From: Haloactinopolyspora alba
GTDB lineage: Bacteria > Actinomycetota > Actinomycetes > Jiangellales > Jiangellaceae
Assembly (NCBI RefSeq): GCF_003014555.1
Contig: NZ_PYGE01000004.1
Location: 186,001-250,000, forward strand
DNA length: 64,000 nt
Direction of reading: 5' to 3'
Below are positions 1 to 8,061 of the stretch, piece after piece. Below the pieces are notes generated by a model that worked only from the letters and a program-made list of their open reading frames with translations, was not told the origin of the DNA and ran no database searches. The first letter of the stretch is position 1. Each line of letters begins with the position of its first letter. Both the position numbers and the translations under genes were made by a program.

Positions 1-127
1 CGAACTCGCTGAGGCCGATGCCGTGGTTGTCCTGCAGGTCTCGTTCGAGGGCGCAGGCGATCTGGTTGTAGGTGGTCAGAAGCTCACGCCAGCGCGCGAT
101 CAGCCCCCGTTCCACCAACTGCGTCAT
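1..127 (-). CDS. MarR-family transcriptional regulator (N-terminal fragment)
   Basis: The reverse strand opens with ATG at 127 and reads 42 codons (MTQLVERGLIARWRELL..., then TYNQIACALERDLQDNHGIG) before running off the window. The first helix with an ALERDLQ..GIGLSEFE stretch is typical of the dimerisation helix that precedes the winged helix in MarR regulators. The gene is divergent from an MFS exporter, the classic MarR-efflux arrangement, and a perfect inverted repeat lies in the 86-bp gap, so autoregulation and control of the exporter are likely. The DNA-binding part is outside the window, so the family call rests on the N-terminus and context. Confidence 0.7.
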   Translation of the reverse strand, partial: MTQLVERGLIARWRELLTTYNQIACALERDLQDNHGIGLSEF

Positions 128-176
128 GGAGTGCACTCTAACACCGCCAGCGCGACGATGCACGGACATTAAATGA

Positions 177-206
177 TTGTGCATCTCATGCACACGCATG
201 TAACGT
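177..206 (+). promoter_or_regulatory. Promoter with MarR-type operator for the MFS exporter
   Basis: A perfect 7-3-7 inverted repeat, TGTGCAT-CTC-ATGCACA, spans 178-194. A TANNNT -10 box (TAACGT, 201-206) follows, and the GTG start of the exporter is 7 nt further on at 214, so the mRNA is probably leaderless. A weak -35 (TTGTGC, 177-182) sits 18 nt upstream of the -10, so the repeat fills the -35/spacer region, where a bound repressor would block RNA polymerase. Further half sites (ATGCAC at about 158, ATGT at 198-201) flank it. Confidence 0.6.
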
Positions 207-213
207 CTCGGCC

Positions 214-1704
214 GTGACTCCTTCCGCCACGTTCCCGTCCACTTCCATACCGAACGAACAGCGATGGACGCCCCGGCTGTGGGGCGTCCTCGCGATCCTG
301 TGCCTGGTGATGTTCCTCGACGGCCTCGACGTCTCCATGGTGGGCGTCGCACTGCCGTCCATCGGGGCCGAACTGGGGCTGTCCACCGCCTCGCTGCAGT
401 GGATCGTCAACGGCTATGTCCTGGGCTTCGGCGGACTTCTGCTGCTGGGCGGGCGCACCGCCGATCTGCTCGGCCGGCGGCGGGTCTTCCTGATCGCGCT
501 GGCCGTGTTCGGCGTCGCCTCCCTGGTCGGCGGTCTGGTCGACGACGGCGGCCTGCTCATCGCGACCCGCTTCGTCAAGGGCGCGGCGGCGGCGTTCACC
601 GCCCCGACCGCGATGTCGATCCTCACCACCACGTTCCCGGAGGGGCACGCCCGCAACAAGGCGTTGTCGATCTTCGCCGTCTTCGGCGCCAGCGGGTACT
701 CCTCCGGGCTGATCCTCGGTGGTCTGCTGACCAGTGCCGGCTGGCGGTGGAACTTCCTGATGCCGGTGCCGCTCGCGGCCATCGCCCTGGTCGGCGGCTA
801 TCTCCTGATCCACCGTGACCGGCCCGCCGCGACCGGTGGCTACGACCTGGCCGGCGCGGCGACGCTGACCTCCGGCATGTTGCTCGCCGTGTACACGGTC
901 GTCTCGGCGCCGGAGCGTGGCTGGACGCATCCGCTGACGCTTGGTGCGTTCGTGCTCGCGGCGGTGCTGCTGGCGGTCTTCGTCCGGGTGGAGCAGCGGG
1001 TGGCGCATCCGCTGGTCCGGCTGGGCATCCTGCGCATCGGCAGCATCGTGCGGGCCAACCTCGGTATCGTCGCGATGTTCGGCTCGTACCTGAGCTTCCA
1101 GTTCATGCTGACCATCTACTTCCAGTCGGTGCTGGGCTGGTCGCCGCTGCGGATGGCCTTCGCACTACTGCCCGCCGGGCTGATGGTGGCGTTCGGGTCT
1201 CCCGCGATGGGCCGGGTCATCGACCGCTTCGGCACGCAGCGGCCGATCGTCGTGGCCATGGCGGCCTTCAGCCTGGGCTACGTGCTGTTCCTGCGCGCCG
1301 GTGGTGACGCCGACTACGTGACGGACATCCTGCCCAGCGTGCTGCTGATCGGCGTCGGATTCACGCTGGCGTTCTCGTCGATCATGTCGCAGGCGACGTC
1401 AGGTGTCGACGACTCCGAGCAGGGTCTGGCCTCCGGGCTGGTGCAGACATCCGGTCAGGTCGGCGCCGCCGTCGTGCTGGCGGTGACGACGGCGCTGGTG
1501 ACAGCCGGTTCACACTCCGGCGAGGCCGCCGGGAGCATGCAGTTCGACCAGTTCCGGCCGGGGCTGGTGCTGGTCACCGGACTGGCCGTCGCCGGAGTGC
1601 TGGTCATGCTCGTGCCGATGCTGCGGCAACGCCCACGGCGGGGGCCCGGGCAGCTCCCCGGGCCCGACGAGGACGAACGGCTGGACGAGCCGGTGTCGGT
1701 CTGA
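214..1704 (+). CDS. MFS drug-efflux transporter, DHA2 (EmrB/QacA) type
   Basis: This 496-residue membrane protein is a proton-coupled multidrug exporter of the major facilitator superfamily. Hydrophobic segments run almost end to end. The first helix carries FLDGLDVSMVGVALPSI, the loop 2-3 motif is GGRTADLLGRRRVF (motif A, G-x3-D-x2-GRR), and LQWIVNGYVLGFG matches the LQWVVNaY motif of the DHA2 group with 14 helices. GTG at 214 has no Shine-Dalgarno, but a -10 box ends 7 nt upstream, consistent with a leaderless start. A divergent MarR gene and operator suggest induction by a small toxic ligand; the substrate cannot be read from sequence. Confidence 0.88.
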   Translation: MTPSATFPSTSIPNEQRWTPRLWGVLAILCLVMFLDGLDVSMVGVALPSIGAELGLSTASLQWIVNGYVLGFGGLLLLGGRTADLLGRRRVFLIALAVFGVASLVGGLVDDGGLLIATRFVKGAAAAFTAPTAMSILTTTFPEGHARNKALSIFAVFGASGYSSGLILGGLLTSAGWRWNFLMPVPLAAIALVGGYLLIHRDRPAATGGYDLAGAATLTSGMLLAVYTVVSAPERGWTHPLTLGAFVLAAVLLAVFVRVEQRVAHPLVRLGILRIGSIVRANLGIVAMFGSYLSFQFMLTIYFQSVLGWSPLRMAFALLPAGLMVAFGSPAMGRVIDRFGTQRPIVVAMAAFSLGYVLFLRAGGDADYVTDILPSVLLIGVGFTLAFSSIMSQATSGVDDSEQGLASGLVQTSGQVGAAVVLAVTTALVTAGSHSGEAAGSMQFDQFRPGLVLVTGLAVAGVLVMLVPMLRQRPRRGPGQLPGPDEDERLDEPVSV

Positions 1705-1717
1705 TCGATCGCCGTCC

Positions 1718-2587
1718 CTAGTCCACCGGCAGCTGGTCGTCGGCGCCCCGTCGTTGGGCGGGGATGCCGGCGGCCGGTGGCCGCGGTCGCCGGGACACGT
1801 CCGTGCGTGCCCCGGCGATCGCCGCGTCGACGGCCCGGCCTCGCTTCCACCGCTCGATCAGTACCGACGTCGTCAGCCCGAACGCGATGACGCCCCCTCC
1901 GGCCACGGCATCGAGCACGTAGTGGTTTCCGGTCAGCACGATCGAGGCGAACATCAGCAGCGGCATCAGGACCCCGAGCGCGCGGACGACCGCGTGCCTG
2001 GCGAGGGCGATCCAGGCGATGCCGAGCAGCAGGATCCAGCCGAAGTGCAGGCTGGGCATGGCCGCGTACTCGTTGACGAACGTCGGCGAATTGAGGTCCC
2101 GGTAGGCGGTCGCCTCCAGCGTGATCGTGTCGACGAAGCCGTGTTCGGGCAGGAAACGTGGTGGCGCCAGCGGGTAGAACGCGAAGATGACCAGGCTCAG
2201 CGCGCCGGAGGCGAGGATCGCGTTGCGGTACAGCGGGTACGCTGCCGGTCGGCGCGTGATCAGCCAGACGAGCGAGAACACGAACACCGGCCAGTAGCCG
2301 TAGATGTAGAACGCGTTCGCGGCGTCCACGGCCCAGTCGTGGCCGAGGATCAGCCCCTGCAGGTCGGTCTCGACGAAGATGCCGATCGAGCGTTCGAACG
2401 AGATGACCTGCTCGGCATGGCGGAACGCGGCCTCGACCCGGTCGTTGGCGACGCCGCGGACCAGGGAGTAGAGCAGCGCAGCCGCGAGCAGGAGCGCCAT
2501 CTCGCGCCCGGCCGTGTTCAACCGTCGGCGGCGTGCCGACCGGGCGGTGTCGTCCGTCGCGCGGCGTGTCACGGTCCCCGCCGTCAT
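1718..2587 (-). CDS. PAP2-family membrane phosphatase/transferase (AUR1-like)
   Basis: This 289-residue integral membrane protein belongs to the PAP2 superfamily, in the subgroup resembling inositol phosphotransferases. The conserved APPRFLP segment (about residue 145), the catalytic PSLHFGW motif (about 185) and NHYVLDAVAGG (about 230), with its histidine nucleophile and aspartate, are all present among six predicted helices. It probably acts on a lipid phosphate at the outer membrane face. A clear Shine-Dalgarno (GGGAGG) lies 6 nt before ATG 2587. A paralogue sits at 51860-52693. It is divergent from a TetR gene, and two palindromic operators lie between them, so it is probably under TetR control. 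Confidence 0.82.
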   Translation of the reverse strand: MTAGTVTRRATDDTARSARRRRLNTAGREMALLLAAALLYSLVRGVANDRVEAAFRHAEQVISFERSIGIFVETDLQGLILGHDWAVDAANAFYIYGYWPVFVFSLVWLITRRPAAYPLYRNAILASGALSLVIFAFYPLAPPRFLPEHGFVDTITLEATAYRDLNSPTFVNEYAAMPSLHFGWILLLGIAWIALARHAVVRALGVLMPLLMFASIVLTGNHYVLDAVAGGGVIAFGLTTSVLIERWKRGRAVDAAIAGARTDVSRRPRPPAAGIPAQRRGADDQLPVD

Positions 2588-2656
2588 GGCTGCCTCCCGT
2601 CTTCCGCTCGACGGTGAGTGACCGACCGTCCGGGCGGATCCCCCTGGTAGCGCCCT

Positions 2657-2676
2657 TACTTGCCAGCCGGCAAGTA
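2657..2676. promoter_or_regulatory. TetR operator 1 (PAP2 side)
   Basis: A perfect inverted repeat, TACTTGCC-AGCC-GGCAAGTA, lies in the PAP2/tetR intergenic gap. It shares the core ACTTGNC...GNCAAGT with operator 2. The two centres are 42 bp apart, close to four helical turns, so two TetR dimers could bind the same face of the DNA. Confidence 0.7.
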
Positions 2677-2697
2677 CGTACGTCCACGGTACGAGGG

Positions 2698-2719
2698 CTA
2701 CTTGTCGGCCGACAAGTAG
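2698..2719. promoter_or_regulatory. TetR operator 2 (tetR side), perfect 22-bp palindrome
   Basis: The arms CTACTTGTCGG and CCGACAAGTAG are exact reverse complements with no spacer. A -10-like TATGGT (2721-2726) follows directly, so binding here would block transcription of the tetR gene itself. The match to operator 1 makes a shared regulator likely; the adjacent TetR protein is the obvious candidate. Confidence 0.75.
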
Positions 2720-2779
2720 GTATGGTGGAGTGTGGTGGCCGTCACTCGAGTGGCTGACTGATGGGCGAGGTGTCCGGCG

Positions 2780-3358
2780 ATGAGCGAGCAGGGTCGAGCC
2801 GGTACGGACACCGCCGCGTGTATCCGTGAAGTCGCTCTCGATCTCTTCTCCCGGCAGGGATACGAGAGATCAACATTGCGCGAGATCGCCGATGCTCTGG
2901 GAATCTCCAAAGCGGCGGTCTATTACCACTACCGCACGAAGGTGGAGATCCTCGATGATCTTCTCCGGCCCTCGGTCGAGGGTGAGGAGTCGATCATCTC
3001 CGACGCGGAAGCGGATGCGTCGGCGCTGGCCGACGCCGCTCACCGTCGCGCCCTGGTCGAGCGCTACGTCGACCTGCTGCTGGCCAACCGGAGGGTGACG
3101 ACGTACGCGCTGAACGATCTCGCCGGCATCGCCAACTCGACGCACCTGGAACGGATGCGGCACAACGACGCCCGGCTGGTCTCGCTGCTGGCCAACGGCG
3201 ATCTGTCGGTTCAGCAGCGGGTGCGTACGGCGGCCGCGATGGGGGCGATGGTCGCGGTGCTGGCGCTGCCGGACGTGCCCGAGGACGTGCTGCGACGAGA
3301 GCTGCTCGCGGTGGTCCGCGAGGTGCTCGACCTACCCGCGAAGGACCCCGGAACGTAG
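2780..3358 (+). CDS. TetR-family transcriptional regulator
   Basis: This 192-residue regulator has an N-terminal TetR helix-turn-helix (residues about 12-58) with ALDLFSRQGYERSTLREIA followed by GISKAAVYYHYRTKVEILDDLL, matching the family signature very well. The C-terminal helical domain is divergent and its ligand is unknown. ATG at 2780 follows a purine-rich GGGCGAGG. Two related palindromes upstream are the probable operators, controlling this gene and the divergent PAP2 gene. A strong hairpin follows 2 nt after the stop codon. Confidence 0.9.
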   Translation: MSEQGRAGTDTAACIREVALDLFSRQGYERSTLREIADALGISKAAVYYHYRTKVEILDDLLRPSVEGEESIISDAEADASALADAAHRRALVERYVDLLLANRRVTTYALNDLAGIANSTHLERMRHNDARLVSLLANGDLSVQQRVRTAAAMGAMVAVLALPDVPEDVLRRELLAVVREVLDLPAKDPGT

Positions 3359-3360
3359 CC

Positions 3361-3398
3361 GAGCGGCACCACCCCGGGGGGCGAGAATGGTGCCGCTC
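3361..3398 (+). terminator. Hairpin terminator after tetR
   Basis: A perfect 11-bp stem (GAGCGGCACCA / TGGTGCCGCTC) with a 16-nt loop begins 2 nt after the tetR stop. No U tract follows, as is common in high-GC actinobacteria. Confidence 0.7.
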
Positions 3399-3541
3399 TG
3401 ACTTGAGGCTATGTCGCGGTGCGCGCGAGCGTAAAGGAAATCGGCGAATTCGCACAGAAAGGTCCCACAGTGCGGCCCCGCATATGTGCCGGATCACATC
3501 GCCGGACGGCGTCCACGCCTGCCTGACTGGAATTCACGGCG

Positions 3542-4330
3542 TCAGTCAGCGAGACCGCGCCGGCAGGCACGCGCCAGTTGCCGTTGACGGCGGATCCGTG
3601 CCAGCAGCCCGGGCACGGGCGGCAGGCTCGCCGTGCCGTCCTGGGCGTCGACACGCAGTTCGGTGCCGTCCGCTCCGGTCACCTGACCGTACGCCGTCCA
3701 CGACGTCCAGCGCTCCAGGTCCGGCGCGGAGAAGTCGTGACACAACGCGACCGCCGGACCGATGCCCGGCGCCGGCTCGGACAGCGCCGCCACCCGGACA
3801 CCCCCGGCCGACCGCTCGCCGACGGCGACGCTGCCGACCCGGAGCCCGTCCCGGCTGTCGGCCACCGCCAGCAGGCCGTCGACCGCACCTCCCTGCCGGG
3901 CGGCGACCTCGGCGACGGCATCCGGCTCGACCGTGACGATCAGCCTGGGGAGGTACCACCAGTGCTCGCGCCGCAGGATCGGCGAGTCCGCGAGGGCGCG
4001 TGCCGGTGGATACTTGCGCAACTCCTGGTGGATCAGGTGCTCGGTGAACACCGTCCCGTCGGTGTCCTCCACCAGCCGCGGCCGGCCGTGCACGACGACG
4101 GGCAGCCATGCCGAGCCAGCCTGCCGACGGTCCGACAACACCACCGCCACCCTGGTCGCCGTGCCCATCAGCCGGGCCAGGCTCGCGTAGGCGTACGGCA
4201 ACGCCACCGCGGGAACCCCGTCGAGCACCAGCGGGACCGCCGCGGCGGCACCCGGCCGGCCGCCGGCTCCCAGCCAGGCGACCTCACACACGGCTGCGGC
4301 GTGCAGCGCGCCGGTCGGCGAGTCGGTCAT
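3542..4330 (-). CDS. Pyridoxamine 5'-phosphate oxidase-like (flavin split-barrel) protein
   Basis: This is a 262-residue protein of the FMN/F420-binding split-barrel type annotated in actinobacteria as pyridoxamine-phosphate-oxidase family. Recognisable features are the early VPLVLDGVPAVALPYA strand pair, the TRVAVVLSDRR strand, the WLPVVVHGRPRLVEDTDG strand-loop and the LRREHWWYLPRLIVTVEP block near residue 135. It is longer than classical PdxH and lacks its obvious substrate motifs, so the reaction is unknown. It lies divergent from cstA and shares the 118-bp upstream region, which holds a CRP-like site. Confidence 0.6.
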   Translation of the reverse strand: MTDSPTGALHAAAVCEVAWLGAGGRPGAAAAVPLVLDGVPAVALPYAYASLARLMGTATRVAVVLSDRRQAGSAWLPVVVHGRPRLVEDTDGTVFTEHLIHQELRKYPPARALADSPILRREHWWYLPRLIVTVEPDAVAEVAARQGGAVDGLLAVADSRDGLRVGSVAVGERSAGGVRVAALSEPAPGIGPAVALCHDFSAPDLERWTSWTAYGQVTGADGTELRVDAQDGTASLPPVPGLLARIRRQRQLARACRRGLAD

Positions 4331-4367
4331 CGGATGCTGGGCTCCCGCGGACGTGGTCTTGAGCGGC

Positions 4368-4383
4368 TGTGATGCACGTCATA
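4368..4383. promoter_or_regulatory. Candidate CRP/GlxR-type site upstream of cstA
   Basis: TGTGATGCACGTCATA matches the CRP consensus TGTGA-N6-TCACA at nine of ten conserved positions. It is 66 bp upstream of the cstA start in the region shared with the divergent split-barrel gene. cstA is under cAMP-CRP control in other bacteria, and a CRP-family gene is present at 62969-63646. Position relative to the transcription start is unclear, since TAGGGT (4382) and TACATC (4393) could both be -10 boxes. Confidence 0.6.
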
Positions 4384-4448
4384 GGGTGCCCGATACATCA
4401 GGCGTCACGTGAATTCGGGGGCACGTGCGTTGCGATCGAGGAGGTCCA

Positions 4449-6152
4449 GTGCCCGCCATCGTCGTCGCGGTCGTCGTTCTCGCCCTGTTCGCCTTGGGCT
4501 ACCTCTACTATTCGCGGTACCTCGCCGAGCGTGTGTACGGGCTCGACCCGGCGTTCGTGACGCCGGCGCACGAGCTGTCCGACGGCGTCGACTACGTGCC
4601 GACGAACAAACACGTCGTCTTCGGTCACCACTTCACGTCGGTCGCCGGCGCGGCGCCGATCGTCGGCCCGGCCATCGCCGTGTTCTGGGGCTGGGGTCCG
4701 GCGCTGGCGTGGGTCGTGCTCGGCACGATCTTCGCCGCCGGCGTGCACGACTTCGGTGCGCTCGCGGTCTCGGTGCGGCACAAAGCGCGCAGCATCGGGA
4801 CGCTCGCGCACGACGTCATCAGCCGGCGTGCGCGGACGTTGTTCCTGCTCATCATCTTCTTCCTGCTGACGCTGGTGAACGCGGTCTTCGCGGTGGTGAT
4901 CGGCAATCTGCTGGTGGCCAACCCGGGCGCGGTGATCCCGATCTTCGTGGAGATCCCGCTGGCCATCGCGATCGGGCAGTACATCTACCGCAAGGGCACC
5001 GCGGCACTGGTCCCGTCGTTGTTCGGCGTCGTGGGGCTGTACCTGCTGATCTGGGTCGGCAACGAGGTCCCCATCGAGATCGACGGACTCGCCGACCAGC
5101 TCGGGTTCGACCGTACGCGGGACCTGTGGGTGATCATCATGTTCGCCTACACGTTCATCGCCTCGCGGATGCCGGTGTGGGTGCTGCTGCAGCCGCGCGA
5201 CTACATCAACTCCCACCAGCTGTTCATCGCGCTGGGCGTCATCCTGCTGGGGATCCTGGTCGGGATGGACGAGATCGTGGCGCCGGTCGTGAACGACGTC
5301 CCCGAGGGCTCGCCGAGCATCTTCCCGATCCTGTTCATCACCATCGCCTGCGGGGCGATCTCCGGGTTCCACTCACTGGTGGCGTCGGGCACCACGTCGA
5401 AGCAGCTCGACAAGGAGACCGACGCCCGCTACGTCGGGTACATGGGCGCGCTCGGCGAGGGCAGCCTGGCGCTCGGATCGATCCTCGCCGTGACCGCCGG
5501 CGTCGCCGCCACCCGGGCGGACTGGGACGCCCTGTACGTCGACCACTCGACCGCGTCCGACGGCGCCGTCGGCAACTTCGTCAACGGCGTGGCGTCGTTC
5601 GCGAACAATCTCGGCGTCCCGCTGGACCTGGCGGCGGTGTTCGCCGCCGTGGTGGTCGTGTCGTTCGCGGCCACCACCATGGACACCGGCGTACGGCTGC
5701 AGCGGTACGTGGTGCAAGAGATCGCCGAGCTCGCCGGCTGGCGCAAGCTGGCCCGCAACCTCACCCTCGCCGGCATCGTCGCGGTGGCGATCCCGATGGC
5801 CATGGCGCTGCTACCGGGCGGCGGCGACGCCGGGTACACGTTCGGCGTGCTGTGGCGGCTGTTCGGCACCACCAACCAGCTCACCGCCGGCCTCGCGCTC
5901 GCGGTGATCGCCGTGTGGGTGACCAAACGCAGCCGCAACCCGGTCGCGGTGCTGGTTCCGCTGGTGTTCTTGCTGATCATGACGTCGTGGGCGCTGATCC
6001 AGCAGCTGGGCGAGTTCATCGACGCCGAGGAGTGGGTACTGGCTCCGATGGACGCCGTCATCTTCGTGCTGGCGATGTGGCTCATCGTGGAGGCGGCGAT
6101 CGCGCTGCGGCGCGCGTTCACCGATCGCGCGGTCGCCGGGACACGGACGTAG
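4449..6152 (+). CDS. cstA: CstA family carbon-starvation / peptide or pyruvate transporter
   Basis: This 567-residue multi-pass membrane protein carries the CstA hallmarks: the PTNKHVVFGHHFTSVAGAAP segment near residue 48, IVGPAIAVFWGW, and the FHSLVASGTTSKQL block near 310. CstA/BtsT proteins import peptides or pyruvate during carbon limitation. Although an in-frame GTG exists at 4425, the start at GTG 4449 is preferred because GAGGAGG (4438-4444) lies 4 nt before it and the protein then begins with its first helix. A CRP-like site upstream suggests carbon-status control. A small Cys-containing ORF follows after a 3-nt gap. Confidence 0.9.
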   Translation: MPAIVVAVVVLALFALGYLYYSRYLAERVYGLDPAFVTPAHELSDGVDYVPTNKHVVFGHHFTSVAGAAPIVGPAIAVFWGWGPALAWVVLGTIFAAGVHDFGALAVSVRHKARSIGTLAHDVISRRARTLFLLIIFFLLTLVNAVFAVVIGNLLVANPGAVIPIFVEIPLAIAIGQYIYRKGTAALVPSLFGVVGLYLLIWVGNEVPIEIDGLADQLGFDRTRDLWVIIMFAYTFIASRMPVWVLLQPRDYINSHQLFIALGVILLGILVGMDEIVAPVVNDVPEGSPSIFPILFITIACGAISGFHSLVASGTTSKQLDKETDARYVGYMGALGEGSLALGSILAVTAGVAATRADWDALYVDHSTASDGAVGNFVNGVASFANNLGVPLDLAAVFAAVVVVSFAATTMDTGVRLQRYVVQEIAELAGWRKLARNLTLAGIVAVAIPMAMALLPGGGDAGYTFGVLWRLFGTTNQLTAGLALAVIAVWVTKRSRNPVAVLVPLVFLLIMTSWALIQQLGEFIDAEEWVLAPMDAVIFVLAMWLIVEAAIALRRAFTDRAVAGTRT

Positions 6153-6155
6153 GTG

Positions 6156-6605
6156 ATGCCGGTGCGTACGGGTCATCGGATCCTGCTGGTCGGTCCGTGG
6201 CGGGCGGGCACGGCCGGGGGCGGATGCTGCACCGCGAGCCCGGAGGACATCGGGATCGTGCCGCACGAACACCCGCCGCACGATCCGGGCCGGGACGACG
6301 CGGGCGGCGACGACGGTCCCGGCCCGGCCGCCGTGGTGCGCGCGCTGCGCGCCTCGGTGGGCCCGGAGGTCGACGTGCAGCTCGTCGACCCGCGCAACAC
6401 CGTGTACCTGGTGCCGACGGTGTTCCGGGACGCGCGGGCGGGCGGTGCGTCCGCGGCCCGCGCGCTGGCGACGGCGGCACGGGCCACCACGCCGTGGACG
6501 CTCGTCGCGGACGGCGTCGTCGTCAGCCGGGCGGTGCCCCTGGACCACCCGAGCGCCCTCGCGTGCCTTCCGCCGGATATTCCCCGGACGTCGACCACTC
6601 GCTGA
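6156..6605 (+). CDS. Small protein of unknown function with vicinal cysteines
   Basis: This 149-residue ORF follows cstA with only 3 nt between them, so it is probably co-transcribed. It has a GGGCC motif at about residue 24, a glycine/aspartate-rich linker, and then alternating strand/helix segments (VDVQLVDPRNTVYLVPTVF and WTLVADGVVVSRAVPL). That pattern could be a thioredoxin-like fold with a CC pair, but this is inference. It is not the usual CstA partner YbdD, which is much shorter. An in-frame GTG at 6153 is an alternative start. Confidence 0.5.
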   Translation: MPVRTGHRILLVGPWRAGTAGGGCCTASPEDIGIVPHEHPPHDPGRDDAGGDDGPGPAAVVRALRASVGPEVDVQLVDPRNTVYLVPTVFRDARAGGASAARALATAARATTPWTLVADGVVVSRAVPLDHPSALACLPPDIPRTSTTR

Positions 6606-6629
6606 GATACTGTTCACGGCCGATTGCGG

Positions 6630-6657
6630 CTGACGCCGCGAGCTGGACGGATAAGGT
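6630..6657 (+). promoter_or_regulatory. nhaA promoter (leaderless)
   Basis: CTGACG (6630-6635) and TAAGGT (6652-6657) form a -35/-10 pair with a 16-nt spacer. The GTG start of nhaA is 7 nt after the -10, so transcription would begin at or next to the first codon. Confidence 0.55.
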
Positions 6658-6663
6658 CTTAGC

Positions 6664-8061
6664 GTGAGTGAGGACCCGCGCGAGCCGGCGACTCCGGCGG
6701 CCGAGGCCGCCGAACACGGACAGGAGTCGAGGATCTGGCGCACGGGCCCGATCTGGATGGCCAGCGACCGCCGGCTGGCGCGGTTCGTCGGACGGCCGGT
6801 CGCCTCGTTCCTGCGGGTCGAGGTCGCCGGCGGGGTGGTGCTGCTCGGGGCCGCGCTGATCGCGCTGTTGTGGGCGAACTCGCCGATCGCGGACTCCTAC
6901 CAGCAGCTGTGGGAGACCGAGATCACCCTGCGCGTCGGTGCGTACGAGCTGACCGAGGACCTGCGGCACTGGGTCAACGACGGCCTGATGGCGCTGTTCT
7001 TCTTCGTCGTCGGCCTCGAGATCAAGTACGAGATGGTCAGCGGCGAGCTACGCGATCCGCGCTCGGCCGCGGTGCCGATCATCGCGGCCGCCGGCGGCAT
7101 GATCGTCCCGGCCGTGATCTACCTGGCGTTCAACGCCGGCGGCGCCGGTGCCGACGGGTGGGGCATCCCGATGGCCACGGACATCGCCTTCGCGCTCGGC
7201 GTGCTGGCGATGCTCGGCAGGCGCATCCCGTCGCCGGCCCGGGTGTTCCTGCTGACGCTGGCGATCGTGGACGACATCGGCGCCATCACCGTCATCGCCG
7301 TGTTCTACACCGACGACCTGCAGCTGCACTGGCTCGCGCTGTCGGCGGCCGGTGTCGTGGGTGTCGTGCTGCTGCGCTGGGTGCGGGTGTGGTCGACGTA
7401 CGTGTACATCATCGTGGGCGTGTTCGTCTGGTTCGCCATGTTCCAGTCCGGCGTGCACGCCACCATCGCCGGCGTGATCATGGGCCTGTTGACGCCCGCG
7501 CAGCCGCTGCTCGACCAGTCCCAGGCGCGGGCGTACGCGCGGGCGTCGATCCCGGACGAGCTGACCGCCGCCGAACTGCGCCGGTACCGGTTCCTGCTGG
7601 GTGAGTCGGTGCCGGTCGCCGAACGTCTCGAGCGCGGCCTGCATCCGTGGAGCAGCTACGTCGTCCTGCCGATCTTCGCGCTCGCCAACGCCGGGATCGA
7701 CCTGCGCGGCGGGGTGCTCGGCGACGCGCTGAGCTCGTCGGTGACGCTCGGTGTCGCCATGGGCCTGGTGGTGGGCAAGACGGTCGGCATCACCGTCACG
7801 TCGTGGCTGGCGGTCCGGCTGAAACTCGGACGGCTGCCTACCGGGACGTCGTGGCCGACGATGGTCGGCCTGGCCAGTGTGGCCGGTATCGGCTTCACCG
7901 TGTCGCTGTTCGTCACCGGGCTGGCCTTCGGTGAGCACGGTGTGGTGGCCGCGGACGCGAAGGTCGGTGTGCTGGGCGGTTCGATCATCGCGGCATGCGT
8001 CGGCGCGGCGATCCTGGTGTTCGCCGACGGCCGCAAGCAGCCGCCCGACGACGGTCGATGA
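6664..8061 (+). CDS. nhaA: Na+/H+ antiporter NhaA
   Basis: This 465-residue protein exchanges Na+ (or Li+) for protons across the cytoplasmic membrane. It has the key acidic residues in TDIAFALGVLAMLG (equivalent of E. coli Asp133) and LAIVDDIGAITVIAVFY (Asp163/Asp164), the NDGLMALFFFVVGLEIK block after helix 1, and the FQSGVHATIAGV segment. The N-terminus is extended by about 40 hydrophilic residues compared with E. coli NhaA, as is common in actinobacteria. The start has no ribosome-binding site but an adjacent promoter. Its stop overlaps the next gene's ATG. Confidence 0.95.
   Translation: MSEDPREPATPAAEAAEHGQESRIWRTGPIWMASDRRLARFVGRPVASFLRVEVAGGVVLLGAALIALLWANSPIADSYQQLWETEITLRVGAYELTEDLRHWVNDGLMALFFFVVGLEIKYEMVSGELRDPRSAAVPIIAAAGGMIVPAVIYLAFNAGGAGADGWGIPMATDIAFALGVLAMLGRRIPSPARVFLLTLAIVDDIGAITVIAVFYTDDLQLHWLALSAAGVVGVVLLRWVRVWSTYVYIIVGVFVWFAMFQSGVHATIAGVIMGLLTPAQPLLDQSQARAYARASIPDELTAAELRRYRFLLGESVPVAERLERGLHPWSSYVVLPIFALANAGIDLRGGVLGDALSSSVTLGVAMGLVVGKTVGITVTSWLAVRLKLGRLPTGTSWPTMVGLASVAGIGFTVSLFVTGLAFGEHGVVAADAKVGVLGGSIIAACVGAAILVFADGRKQPPDDGR

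Noticed and set aside
4409-6667. 752-codon plus-strand frame over cstA
   Set aside because: Out of frame with cstA, arginine-rich, no domain; the cstA frame has strong homology and a ribosome-binding site.
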